Shown: piece by piece, positions 26,784 through 39,900 of the stretch
How positions within the stretch are numbered: the first letter of the stretch is position 1
Layout: each line of letters opens with the position of its first letter
From: Quillaja saponaria
Lineage: Eukaryota; Streptophyta; Magnoliopsida; Fabales; Quillajaceae
Reading direction: 5' to 3'
Assembly (NCBI GenBank): GCA_029379385.1
Contig: CM055611.1
Coordinates: 7,254,001-7,318,000 of the forward strand
DNA length: 64,000 nucleotides
The notes under the pieces: generated by a model
Told to the model about the DNA's origin: nothing
Databases searched by the model: none
The model's input: the letters and a program-made list of their open reading frames with translations, nothing else
Position numbers and translations under genes: made by a program

Positions 26784-27155
26784 CTTCTTTCTTCCAGCCA
26801 TTTCTTTGAAGCGACCAAATATTTCATCAAGTCTCTGTTCATCTAAGTCGTAACCAAGCTAAAAGAAACCAACTTGTGTATAAGAGTTATTAGTTAATTA
26901 AATAGTTTTTTTTTTTTTTTCAAATTCCTAATAATTATTATAAACACCACAAGATCTCGGTATTTACCTCAACAAGGCGAGAATTTAAAGCACGTCTTCC
27001 ACTGTGGATAAAGAGAAATAATCAATGCGTTAATATAAGAAGTCATGGAGTACTCACTCTCACTCTTATGTGAGAGACTTCATTTACAAAGTAATTTACT
27101 CGATACACATAATAACTTCCTAATTAAATATATTCAATAATAATAAGTTTGAAAC

Positions 27156-27188
<33 letters not shown>

Positions 27189-30100
27189 TTTGACCCACAA
27201 ACCTGAGCTTTCCTAGGATGATTCTGTTTTTTTGTGATTGTGTTAGTCCAATATCTTCAGGTGACATTATCTCATATGTACTCTTATGCTTGAGGATTCC
27301 ATCCTATATATATAAAGGAGTGATTTGTAAGACATAAAACGATTTAGCTGGACCATTTGTCTTATAGTTAAGTTAATCATATCCTTTTTATTATTATTAT
27401 TAATTTTTAAATTCTTTAATTTGAATTCTTCACATTTCATTATCTTATAATTTTATATAGGTGTACAAGACCTGATGAATGCCACTTGCATGAGAGAAGA
27501 CATTAGCCCCAACAATGGCTTTATTTTTTTGTACTGCCATATCAGTAATGTCCGCAACCTATCAGAAAAAAAGAAAAAGTAATATCAGTTTATGAAATAA
27601 TTTTTTATATAAAAAAGTGTTGCAGAGAAAAATAATATTTATTATAAATGATTGTTAGTTCAATTAATATAATCTCATTGAATATTTGATTTTGGTTCAA
27701 ATTATGAAAATGCTTTCGGAAGAGTATTATCTTCCAGAACTCTAGTCCTAAAGTTAACTTTTTCAAAAGAAAAAAGAAAAAAGAAAATTGCAAGAGTATT
27801 ATTTCCTAAAACTCTAACCTAATCCTATTTAAAAGAAAAAAAAAAAAAAAAAAAAACTGTTTGCAAACCAAAACAACAATGTGAAATAATTAGTATATAT
27901 ATTTACCATCTTGCTAGTAGCAGTAATCTGCTTTGTATTGATTTCTGTGTAAAGTCCCCCTAATAAATCTTTGCCACGACACTTGACTGCCATTGCAAAC
28001 TACATTGACACAGAAAGGAAGAGATTATATATTGGTAAACAATACTAATAAAACATTAATTATATATTGCAACCTATGCAATCAAGTAAGATGGTCACAT
28101 AAGTTGAGACTCGAACGTGGCATCTCATAATTCTTTAACACCTTTGTATTAATCAATCGAGATAAGATCTCATCATCTAACTTATAAATTAAGTTCTTAG
28201 CAAAAGATAACTTACATATTAAGTTAATATGACAATAGATATATTTACTATGCAATATCAGAACATTTAAATTTTAATTTATGCATATCAAAGTTATAAA
28301 GATAACATCCATATAAAATACAATTTATTAATTCTTAATATAAAATATAAATATTTCAATAATTTTTAATATAATTAATAGTATTTTTTCTTTTAACCGG
28401 TTTGTTTCAATCAACCTGTCACCTGGTTATTTCAGTTCTTATAGTTTTAACCTATCCAACCACCAAAACAGTTATTAAATTTAATCCGGTCTAATTTATC
28501 ACCTAAGATATGATCTACTCGGTCTGTTTTCTAAAACATTACCTGAAAGAGTGGAAGCAATAACTGATGGGATCTATTTTTGAATATATATATTCCTTTA
28601 CCCTTTCATTGATGTCATTATCTACATGCCTAAACACCTTTATAGTGTTTCTGGTGCCTAAATGGTGTTTTTGGTACACACTTAAGATATTAGGAATTAT
28701 ATAACGCATGGAAACAACTACATCAACATCAGACTATGTCAAATCTGTAATGAATCATTAATTAATCGTGTTTGGTGAAGTAATTCCAAGAATCAATGAG
28801 GTGAGAATAAAAAATAATAAAAAACCAAAAAAAAATATTAAATTTATTAATCTTTAATCAACCTATTTCTTTTCTAACACTATTAAGCCCTCTTAAACTC
28901 TTCTTCATAGTTTATCACTTAACCCCACTTTTCAAAGAGTGATCGTGAAACTTTATATCATATTAAAGAATTTCGTTACCAAACACAATTAAAAGCAATC
29001 TATTATGCATTATTTTTTAAACTTCGACCCTTTTTAACTTTATATATACCAAGCACACTTAATTGGTATGAAAAATTAATCAATTAGAACTTGACACCTT
29101 TTAACCCTATAGGAGAATTGAGACCCACCATCCACTCTAGTAAAGGAAATCTAATTTGAAAAATAATGTAAATATTAAATGTACAGTTGTCTGACTTTAA
29201 GCTTTTAAACTTACCTCCTCCAGTGAAGCATTTCCTGCCCTTTCACCAATACCATTGATCGTCACTTCAACTTGTCTAGCACCTGCCTGCACAGCCTAGT
29301 TTTCGAGAGTTTTGGTGATCAAGAAATTTGTGAATTATGCCAAAAAAAGAAGAATGAAAAACTTATACTTGAATTAGAAACTTTTCAGAATCCAAAACCA
29401 ACAAAAGAAATAAAATCTGTTAGATCAAATTCCCAACATTTGCTCATATATTAGTTTTTTTTTTTAGTTTCTCATGGGTATTTCCGTATCCTTTGAGTGT
29501 GAGCTTAATCTCGTTTGCAATTCGTGACTGTCACTTATCATAAATATTTTCATGCAAGCTTGAACTCCCGGCATTACAGAGACGCTTTAACCTCTGAGCT
29601 CAAACATGTTTATATGTATTACTCGAACCACTTCATATGTATTACTCATATAAATATTTAACCTTGTAAAATTGAATTTTTAATCAAATTTAATTTCATC
29701 GGAAACAAAATGAGTCAATGACATACTGCAAAAGTATTGGCATTAGCGAGGCCGAGGTCATCATGGCAATGAACAGATATGATAACGTTTTCAATTCCAG
29801 GTATATTGGCTTTCATATCTGCAACAAACCCAGCCACTTCAATAGGAAAGTTGTAGCCAACAGTGTCCGCAAACACAATTGTTGTTGCTCCTGCTTTGAT
29901 TGCCTCGCCATAAACGCGATAAAGGAATTCCTTATCCGATCTGTAAATCATATATATTATGTTAAGGTTGCTTGGAACAATATTAATTGTTTGCACATAA
30001 TTAATATAGACAATTAAGAATTAAAATTAATATCTGTCAATGATAAAAAACAAAAACATGTCAATACGTATCGATTTATTATTAAAAAAGAAAGCCCACT

Positions 30101-31512
30101 TTGTTGTTCTTTTCCTCTTCTTCAACGACCAACAAATGACATCGTACTATATTGTTATTATTATTTTCTATTTTACTAAAGAAAAAAAGAAACATAATGA
30201 CAAAATTTTAGATAATTGAGATGGGACCCTGCAATGCAATCATAAAAGTTTTGGACAAACAGATGGACCTAGTTATTATTTATTTTTGATATTTTGAAAA
30301 ATCATAAAATTTGGCCCTAAAATGTATTTAATTTTGAAATAATTTAGGTGGGAACCGCAATGCAATCATGAAACTTTAGACCAATATATTATATAGAATT
30401 CAGGTCTTTTTTGTATTCAAATAAGAATATATATATATATATATTGAAATAAAATTTGAATTAGATATTCTTTGGGAAGGGATTGGTGTATTTTTATCAG
30501 TGTCACATAACTCGTGATATAAGGGGGATCTAAATCCCATGTAGATATAGTTTGTAAAATTGGAGTGTCGGTGTCTAAGGATTTAGATTTTTCTCAAAAG
30601 CTGACCCCAAAATTGTACTTAATATCTTTGGGAGAAAATTTCACATTTAGTAAAGACTTTGGGAGAATTGTAAAAGCTATATTATTTTTTGTAAGTGTAT
30701 GTTTGCTCAAGGAAAAATGAAAAAAACAAAAAAAAACATTTCTTCTCCCTCACACGCCTTTTAGAGCCTGTAAACCATTGCACTCATTTATCTAATTGTT
30801 TACTTAGAATAACTTGCTTGGTTCCTATATATGATTTACTTTGTACTTAATAAAAAAATTCTTACTTTAGATTTATACACTTATTTATCTTCTTGTTTTC
30901 CCACTTCCATTAGCTCTAATAACTTGAAAAACACGGGTGAAGAAAAGAAATGGAGTAAAGAAGTATAGATCTATGTTATCTAACGTACCTTCCTGCATCT
31001 TCGCAGCCAAACTCTATGTCCTTAAAGCCTATGGCTTTGGCATAAGTTACACCCTCCTTGGCAAGCATGAGAACCTCCTGAGGTGTCTTTTGAAGCTTAT
31101 ACTTCATATGAATCTCACTAGTTGGTACAAAAACAAGCACTCGTGGACGTTTGGCATGTTTCAGAGCCTCCCAAGCAATATCAATATCGCTACGAATGCA
31201 TCGAGCCATTCCACAAATCACAGGCACATACCCAGTTTCATCATCAACATTATTACCAACTTCCATGGCTATCATTTTCACAGCTTCAAAGTCATCCTTA
31301 GAAGAAGCTGGAAATCCCACATCCATAATGTCAACACCAAGTTTAGCAAGTTGGTGACCAAGTGCTAATTTCTCAGTAATGGTCATGGTTGCCCCAGGTG
31401 CCTGCTCTCCATCTCTAAGAGTTGTGTCTAGGACCCTAACATATGAGTCATTTGAAATTTTGTTGGGTATGTATTCCGGCCGTTGACGGCGGTGCTCTGA
31501 AATGATCATCAT
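26784..31512 (-). CDS. 2-isopropylmalate synthase-like gene, catalytic half only, 8 exons
   Basis: Family enzymes condense acetyl-CoA with a 2-oxoacid: leucine synthesis for IPMS, methionine chain elongation for MAM, citramalate for CMS. Exons on the minus strand are 31512-30989, 29940-29727, 29295-29215, 27999-27907, 27558-27472, 27303-27203, 27001-26968 and 26858-26784. All have GT/AG borders and join in frame to 403 residues. The barrel holds DTTLRDGEQ (29-37), HCHDD (232-236) and GIGERAGN (261-268), supplying the D, two H and N metal ligands of the family. SGIHQDG (about 329-335) and the LGKLSGR linker region follow. ATG at 31512 is chosen because the longer frame opens with TTG and meets an upstream in-frame stop. 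No transit peptide is seen, unless an upstream exon exists. After residue 403 a donor (GTAAGG) follows but no further exon was found, so the leucine-regulatory domain is absent. Reading through adds six residues and a stop at 26763. Wording such as [11 protein letters not shown] and FGCEDAGR looks closer to MAM-like than to canonical plant IPMS. The substrate is unknown. Confidence 0.85.
27165..27188. repeat. GA microsatellite in the synthase intron
   Basis: An (AG)n run of about 12 units sits 14 bases from the donor of exon 6, inside intron 6 (27002-27202). Confidence 0.8.
29456..29612 (-). mobile_element. Probable tRNA-derived SINE in the synthase gene
   Basis: On the minus strand a box-A-like TGAGCTCAGAGGTTAAAGC (about 29602-29584) is followed about 30 bases later by a box-B-like GGGAGTTCAAGCTTGC. 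It ends in a run of A (T run on the plus strand at 29453-29464). It lies in intron 2 (29296-29726), in the same direction as the gene. A clear target-site duplication was not found. Confidence 0.5.
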
Positions 31513-32386
31513 GTTTGAGAAATGAAGCCTCACGTTCAAAGGATGTTAGCTACAAAAGTGAATGTGTGGATGATAACTTAAATAGCTACAACTATAACAC
31601 CATTTCATTTATTTTATTATAAAAGTGAATGTGTGGATGAGAGCTTATAGCTAGCTACAATTATCATCCGCAAAGCTGTCATTTATTTTCATTTTTCATT
31701 TATTTCTATTATATTAAAATGTGAAATTTTGTGAAAATCATAAAAAAATAATATATATATATATATATATATATTAAGAATTTAAGATTGTTGTGTTTCA
31801 TAAAAGATTAATTTTATATGGATGAAATTTCCAAATCAAAGTTACTTTTCTATTTCCTTTTTTACTTTTTTATTCATCTTTCAATCCCAAACAAAATCAA
31901 CACACATGTACCTCATTGTTCAACAAACATTATTTACTTTTTATAAGTGGAGACGCAAATCTGGCAGTTGTTGATAATATTTTATGCAACAGACATCTTA
32001 CTTGCTTCAGCTAATCTGAGTCCGGGGTGGTGGATGCATATACTTATAGCATATATTTATAGTCAATACTAGAGAAGATTATTTGTGATATGTCGCAGAT
32101 ACATTGTCGATGATAATTAGCTAAAATGATGAACCTTCTCGCATGCAGATAGGTTAAAGCAAATAATTGTCAAATTAAAAAATTATATACAAGAGCATCT
32201 ATATCACTGATAAGAATTATCTGACACTTATTTGCGGCATAGTTGTTCTTACAAACATAAGATAACATAAGGTTTAGAAAATTTCATGTTATCAATGTCA
32301 GTATTTAATTATTATTAATAATTAAATGTGATCGGTTGTAGCAGACTTAGTATTATTGTTCTTTAAAATATTTTAAACTTGTTAAA
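31513..32386 (-). promoter_or_regulatory. Upstream region of the synthase gene
   Basis: A block with AAAAGTGAATGTGTGGATGA occurs twice, at about 31553-31573 and 31620-31640, 40-130 bases upstream of the chosen ATG, each followed by TAGCTACAA-type sequence. A long TA run (about 31751-31775) lies about 240 bases upstream. Part of this could be 5' UTR, or could hold an unseen first exon: an acceptor-like TTTTGTAG precedes the coding frame. No definite TATA box is assigned. Confidence 0.35.
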
Positions 32387-32810
32387 AATAAATTTGTATC
32401 CTCAATTCTAGTAAAATAAACATTTTATTATTAAAATTTATTCTACATACATAAAACGTCGAACTACATATTTCAAACATGTATATAAATAGTATACATA
32501 ATAATCATGACAAATATTTCAATTTCTATTATTTTATGAGGAATTATTAATATTTTAATATCAACATTTAATATACATTAAAAAAATTAAAAACTGATAA
32601 TATGTTACAATGTTGAACACATAATAATAGACAAGTTGCCCACGCGAAACGCAAGGGCAATGCCAGTTCAGCTATCTGCATTTCAGGTACCTTTTCATTA
32701 TAATATTACGTGAAATGTACAGCCAATGACAGTTCATTTAGGTGCGACTCTCACACAGATTGGGATTCAAATCCAAAAAGAAATAATTTTTTTTTTTGAA
32801 ATTAAATACA
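32387..32810. repeat. Third, older copy of part of block I
   Basis: Sequence from 32387 resembles 893-1310 and 34196-34610, with shared runs such as TCCTCAATTC, ATTTTATGAGGAA and GGGATTCAAATCCAAA. It is clearly more diverged and carries indels. It therefore predates the split of the two near-identical copies. Confidence 0.7.
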
Positions 32811-33302
32811 TTTTAAGAGAGCACACAGATCACATGAGAAATAGTTGTCAGAGACTGCTTGCGTTTGCTGATAAACAATTTTTGATATAATGAAATTATT
32901 AGTGACCGTTTGTGGTCTTTGATAACTTTTCTACTGCCTGCTTATTTTTTTTTTTAAATTCCCATATCATAGACTACAACCTGATAACTTTTTTACTGCT
33001 AATTTTAGAAAATTTGCTACACCATCTTGTGAAAGAACAAATTCAGTATCGACTTTGAAACAACACAATACTTATCCTGTTGGTTACCAAAGTAACAATA
33101 CAATACTAATTTAAAGTTTGAAACAATATTTCACAAATTCTGTTAACATGACATGGCAAACTATAATCCAAGCCTTAGTATCAAATTTGTTTATATATTT
33201 AACAATTTCAACAGGTACAAACTAAAACTAGATTTCCTAAATTAGCATCATTCTTGCGATATTCATTCTATGACTGTGCAGCATATGAAGATGAAGAAGC
33301 AT
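32811..33302. other. Intergenic, no gene seen
   Basis: AT-rich with no supported ORF. It lies between the diverged repeat copy at 32387-32810 and duplicated block I. Confidence 0.5.
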
Positions 33303-36262
33303 CCTGCATTGAAACAGTCGAAAATCAAACCCAAAATTTTCTTAACATGCCAACAAGAATGAAAAATGAGAAGATACAAAAGAAGGAAAGAGAAGATAAT
33401 ATTAATTGATTACGATAAATATAAGTTATTGGCGATTGTAATGTAAAATTTCATTATAACAACTTAAATATTATCTATATGGCAGAAGATTTGAGAATTT
33501 TATGATAGAATTATAATCACATTAATAATTTATGTTCCAACTTAATTTTGATCAACTAGCTAATTAATTTCTTTATTCCATAAATTGATATTTATTCACG
33601 CTTCCAAATTATTATTATTATTATTTCTTGTAATAATAATAATAATAATTTATATTATTATTATTAACTAGCAAAAGTCATTGCCGACAATCACGCAACA
33701 CATATAATTATGCAACACATATAATTTAACATATATTACTAAAAAATGAATATTTTAACTATTTTAGGCAGTGCCTATTTATTAACCTACATTATTCCAA
33801 TAATTTGGAGTTTATAAATCCATATTTTCTTTCGTTGTCATAGAATAAAATATATATTTTTTTTTTTGTCTTTCTAAGTATTAGTTACGTGCATATCGAG
33901 AAATAATTCTCCTCATTTCTTATAAATTTTTATTACCAGTTAAACATACACATTTAAGGAATTTCAGGTTTGAAAAAAAAAAAAATATGTTAGTGCGAGA
34001 TTGATCATGCTATGTTGACAAATGGAGAGAACAACTTTGTGAAAAAGTATAATCCATATAGTTCACAAATAAATCATTTCTTGTGTTTTTGCAAAGAAGG
34101 AGGCCCATTGAGAGAATCGCTTAAGTTTAGATTGGTGGTAAGTTTTCAAATGTCAACACACTTTTTAGACAATAGGCAGGTAGTGAGTAAAGTAAAATAA
34201 ATTTATATCCTCAATTCCAGTAAAACAAACATTTTACTACTAAAATTTTCATCATACATACACAAAACATCGAACTACATATTGCAAACAAGTATATAAT
34301 AGTATACATAATAATCCTTGTAAATATTTCAATTTTTATTATTTTATGAGGAACTATAATATCTACATTTATTACACATTAAGAAATTAAAAACTAATTA
34401 CGCGTGCCAACAGGTGGTTGGTGTAATAGTTTCTGAGCTTGTTTTCCAAGCACCCCACATGGGTTTGAGACTGATTGCACGTTACAATATTAAGCACATA
34501 ATAGACAAGTTACCCATGAAAAGCACGGACTATGCAGCTTAGGTGCCACTCTTGGTCAGCTTGGGATTCAAATCCAAAGAAAAAGATATATATATTGAAA
34601 TTAAATGCATTACATATTAGGCTACATTCATGGCTTAAATGTCTAGTTAGAAATCTGTTAAAATTCATAATCAATTATCATGTTTATTTTTTTTTTTAAT
34701 TTCATTCCACTAATTATATCCTTATTCCCTCAATTACATCCTTGTAATTTCCTCTAATCACATTTTTTAAATGTAACTTAATTTTAGCTATACGTCAACT
34801 TTATATTTGTAAATTAATTGCACTGTTAAGTAAATTAAAATACATAAACTTTCACACAACATTCTCTTTCAATATCTTTCTTCACATTGTAACAGCCTAA
34901 ACAATCCTGTTTCTTTTACTAAAATGGCCACCAACAGTTTGGGGTCATGGTTTCCTTCTCTTACTTTTGCGGTCAATATTGGCATTTCTATAGTCTCTCA
35001 GCAAGATTCTATACTAATGTTATATGACTTACTGTTCGATTCTAAACAAATTCAACAACTACTTTCCGTTTTTCCATCGGGTAATACTATTTACATCATT
35101 TTGCAGGTACTTCTCACTCACTTTTTTCTTCATTTCCTAATTCTACTTGGGTCATCAATTATGGTTGCTCGGGTCATATGGTATTTGATCCTAATTTACT
35201 TATCTCTACCGATACAAACAATTTTTCTCCTCCAATACTATTATCCAATGGCAACAAAGTTTCTCTTTCTAGTATCATTGATGCTAGGCCAACCTCTAAT
35301 CTCTTTTTGAAATGTACTTTATATGTCCCTGACTTCAAATTCAATATGATTTCTATTAGCAAAATTACAAAATCATTGAATTGTGTTTAATCTTCCTTCC
35401 TGATTCTTGTATTTCAAGACCTACAAACAAAGCATGTGATTGGATTAATTTTTGGCATTGATGATTAGGTCATCCTGTATTTTCATTGAATTTCAATTGC
35501 TGATAAATGCACTTGCACCATATGCCCACTTGCAAAACATTGTTGTTTGCCTTTTCCCACTAGAGTCATTTTTACTGTTACTTGTTTTGATTTAGTTTGT
35601 TTTGATGTTTTGGGACCATATCAAATTTCATCATTATCTAGTGCTCGTTATTTTGGATAGTTGTTAATCTATTCTACATGGTTTTACCTTATGCATGCTA
35701 AATCTGAAGTCAATCCTACATTCATCATTTTTTTTTCCTATGGAAAAACTCATTTTAATACAAAAAATTGTCAAATTCGATATGATAATGGTACTGAGTT
35801 TTTAAATGGAACTACTAGGGAATTTTTAAACATTGCTTGAGCTTTACGATTTCAGGCCAAACTACCTCTCCAATTTTGGGGTAACTATGTTTTGACAATA
35901 GCATATCTTATCAATTGACTTCATACTAAAGTTCTCAAAGGTAAAATCACATTTGAAATATTTTTTCACAATGTACTGCCTTACTTTCATTTGCATGTCT
36001 TCGGGTGTTTATGTTATGGACGAAACCATTCTATTAAACACAAATTTGACCATAATGCAACCCTATAAATTTTCATTGGTTATTATTTTGGTCAAAAAGC
36101 ATACAAAATCTTTTATCTTCATACTTGCAAAGTCTACACCTCTATGATGTTATTTTTCATGAAAATATTTTTTCTTATTAAACAATGCAGATGAAGACTA
36201 CCTAACCTACTTTCCCTCAATCTATTCCCGATCTAGATGACATAAGATGACCCCCTACTTCT
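33303..36262. repeat. Segmental duplication, block I copy 2
   Basis: This is a direct-orientation duplicate of 1-2975. The left border cannot be placed because the partner starts at the window edge. At the right border the sequence switches directly into the second duplicated block, which in the other copy lies about 10.6 kb further right (13588). Confidence 0.9.
34919..36250 (+). pseudogene. Degenerate Ty1-copia polyprotein fragment, copy 2
   Basis: This is a near-identical duplicate of the fragment at 1.6-2.96 kb. The gag-like part reads MATNSLGSWFPSLTFAVN from 34924. The protease zone near 35150 reads STWVINYGCSGHM, where copia proteases have a catalytic D-S/T-G, so the catalytic Asp is already N. 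The post-protease zone (35178-35390) and integrase pieces follow. An internal deletion near 35830 removes integrase sequence that is still present in copy 1 around 2465-2550. The two copies have different deletions, so each kept decaying after they separated. Similarity stops at about 36262. Confidence 0.75.
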
Positions 36263-36937
36263 TTGCATCCTATTGTTGTAGATGATAGTGACTGGTGTCA
36301 CCTCATCATCACTGAGGTTGTTGAGTGAGGTACTACCAGCGTTTAAGTATCATATTGAGTCATTTTGTTTCATAATTACTTTTTTTTTAAATTACATCAT
36401 GTACATGCATAGTAAAATCATTACTTACTGTATTATAGCTTGAGCTTCGCACCTCAAACTATCACAAGATACATTGCTAATGAGGTGATAAACCTGTTGT
36501 AACCCGATATGTTAACATACGCTTTAGAATGTTTGTACGTAATTTGTCGTAACTAGGTGAATAAAATTTTATATAAAGTAAAATAATTTAAATAAATGAA
36601 TACTTGTATATATATACATATAATGCAAGAATTAATTTTCACCACATCATTGGTTGATTTAAAACTTGAAATTAACTTATGTAAATTTTATTAAAGTGTG
36701 TAAATAAAAAGAAAATCAACTAGAAAACAATTATAATATATATATCTAGAGCTAAATTTTACACCACAAAATTTTCAAGTTGACTTCAACTTTAAAAATT
36801 TACCTTGTTTTATTTTATTTCCTTTCTTTTCCTTTACCTATGCACCGCCTTTCTCCTTCTCTTCTTGTTCTGTTTTACCCGTGCCTCCCTTGGTTTTGGC
36901 TTTTTCTTGTCTTGGCCATGTATCACTCCATAGTAAC

Positions 36938-39900
36938 TGATCCACCCCTCTTGGAGATATGACTGGCCGAAGGAATGGTAACCAAACAACCGTAACCCTG
37001 ACTCAAATAAAGAAATAACCATGACTCTTGACCAACCACTGAATAAAACTAAGAATTTATAAATGCAAAAGTTAACATTAAAAGTTTATTGACTGAAACA
37101 AATCATAACTTACTGAAAATTTTGGTAAAGGTTTCTTGTAATATAGAATATGCCTTAAAATACAAACCTATAAACTTTTGTTCTTACACAACAACAACAC
37201 AAAGACAATAAGGAGCTACACTCTGTTCACATCATCAACAAGACAAATACTAGAATATTACATTATACCAAATTTGACACCCACAGTTTTAATGTGATTG
37301 CAAACTTTCATCCTTGACTTCAAGTATGAGATTCCGAGGAATACCTTATCGTCAAATCCTCAGCAAAACCTTGTAATAGTGGTTAACTTCTTTTGAGGAC
37401 CTATTACTAAAAATAATATATCCACAAAAGAGAAGTGAGTCCTACAGACTCCGTGAGTGAAAAATTGTACCCAAAGGGTACTAGCATCACTCAACACAAG
37501 TACATAACATATATAGTAACATTATGATTTAATTCAAAATACACGTATATTTTTGTAATCGTCATAAATTCACAACTCATACGATTCACAGGTTCATAAA
37601 CTAATCAAAGCAATTACAACATACAAAGCAAACAAAGGGCCAACAAGTAACTTAGCCCCGCACAACAGTATCACCTCCTACCAGGCATTTAAGTACCTGC
37701 ATAACAAATTAATCTCCATATATAATTCATCCCACCGGGGCTGAGCACTCAAATAAACAAAACATTTATCAGAATCAAACATTTCAGGGTTTCAAATCAG
37801 AATCTCCTAGCTGCATCTAGAGTTTTAATTTCGGAGATAAAAATAATTTTTTTCATAAAAATCTCACTTTGTTGGCCTTTATTAACCATAACCATAATTC
37901 AAATAAATCACTGAAATACGGTGCTTGCTCATTTTCCATATATATATATATATATATATATATCATGTATATTCAAATTGCACATATAATTACACATAAT
38001 AATCTAGCCCCTAAATGCAACAATTAACTACTCACCCGTAACTGATTTTATTCGTCACTTACACTTGCATTCACACGTCTCATAAGGCCCACATTTGAAA
38101 CAGGAATTGAAATTCATATTCCTTGATAATACTTAGTTCATAAGCATTATTGTTATAATCTTTTAATTACTAAGCTTATATCTCAACTTATATAGGTTTC
38201 TTTATGAAAGTTTTCATTAAGCTATTACATGTCAATTAATATGCATTGTACTTTATGTGATAAGGTTAATAATGAAGAGACATTTTAAATGCCTTGACAA
38301 TGAACAGGGTAGAAGAAAACTATTAGCAAAGATAGAAAGCACTAGTGAGTTAGAGATGTTAAAACTATCCAAACTTGGGATTTGGACCAGTGCTAAACTT
38401 TAATAGTCATTTCTTCCTCTAGGAAATTCCAAATCGAGTTTTGTAAAATTTATTAAATACTAGACACATGTAGATTTATAATGGTATATCATTTAAAATT
38501 TTCATATTTGTATATCAATACAGTTTATTCTTTGAAGTTACATCAAATTATGAAAAACACCCTGATTTTGACAACACTGACCTTAACTTAGTTAATTGAA
38601 CATAACTTTCTCTAGGAAAAAGGAAATCCAATTCCATTTATCGAGTTTATTAATAAAGAAGTATATCTATCTTTCTTGTTTAGAAACTTTTCCTAAAATT
38701 AGTCTTGAACCAACTCAATTTCTTATATGAACCAAAAACAGGGCACTGCACAAATTCCTACTTGTTAATATCGAATTCTAAGGCTTATGAAAAAAAATTC
38801 ATACTAGGAAATTAAATTACGAAACTTACCAGTATTTCTTATCAAGAGATTGGGAACATTTCATGTTGGTAAATCTATTTCTAATTAAATTTTTAAAACC
38901 CTTTTGAAGTCAGTTATACTAAAACAGGTTCACTAACAATCCTGCATGACCTAACCGTAGTCTAACAGCTCTAACTAACAACATACTTAGAACCAAGCTA
39001 CAAAATTTTGTAGACAACATTTCAATACTATAAGCTACATTTTATCTTTTGAACTCTTAATTTAATTCTGCTTCGAAGACACTTGAAACACAAAATTTCG
39101 GTTACCCATGAAATCTGCTCCCCTACACCCCTTCAAAACCACTTAACTCTCATTTTCCAACAATTTATCCCAACTAACCCTCCTTTGATCACATCCATAA
39201 GTCACTTTCATCCATTCCTTAACTCAATACATCCACCAACCCTTTGCTCTTGTTTACAAAGTTTTAATTACCAAGTTTTAATTACAAAGTTCTACTTAAT
39301 TTTCTTGTAAACAATTTATCAAACACCTTGGGTGCATAAATTATTTCCCTTAATGTGTATGTATATCTATATACATACCATCCCAATTTAATTAACATAC
39401 TACATTAATTTCACATTACCTAATAATTCCCACATTAGTTTTGAAGTTAAATTAATCATTTAAAAACTACTACTCATTTAAATTATAAAGAGCTAAAAGC
39501 AGCTCACATTAACCTCCCCCCCCCTCCCCTTCCCAACCACTGTTCTACCTTAATCCATCAATTTTCTTATTTCTTGTTCAAGATTATTAAGTCAATTTCG
39601 TATAACCCTTCACCCACAACATTAACTCCTAATAATACCATTAATTCAAAGTAATAAGACTATCAAAACATTAAAACTTCAAGGTCAGCCCTCACCATTT
39701 ACCAAGAATACAAGTTGCTGCCATCACCAAACAGCTGCCAACGTTTGCCAAGAAGGAAAACTTGACTTGTTGTAGGCACAAAGCTCACCAGCAGAGAAGG
39801 AATTAAAGACATGAGGAAGGCCACTGCAACCGCCGAACAGCCAGCCCACCTCACGGCTGCAAGCCAAATGCAGGACAATCACATCCTTATGGATGTAGCA

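Noticed and set aside
29718..30017. 99-codon plus-strand ORF
   Set aside because: It is the antisense shadow of exon 2 of the synthase gene.
30937..31368. 143-codon plus-strand ORF
   Set aside because: It is the antisense shadow of exon 1 of the synthase gene; the minus strand carries the conserved catalytic motifs.
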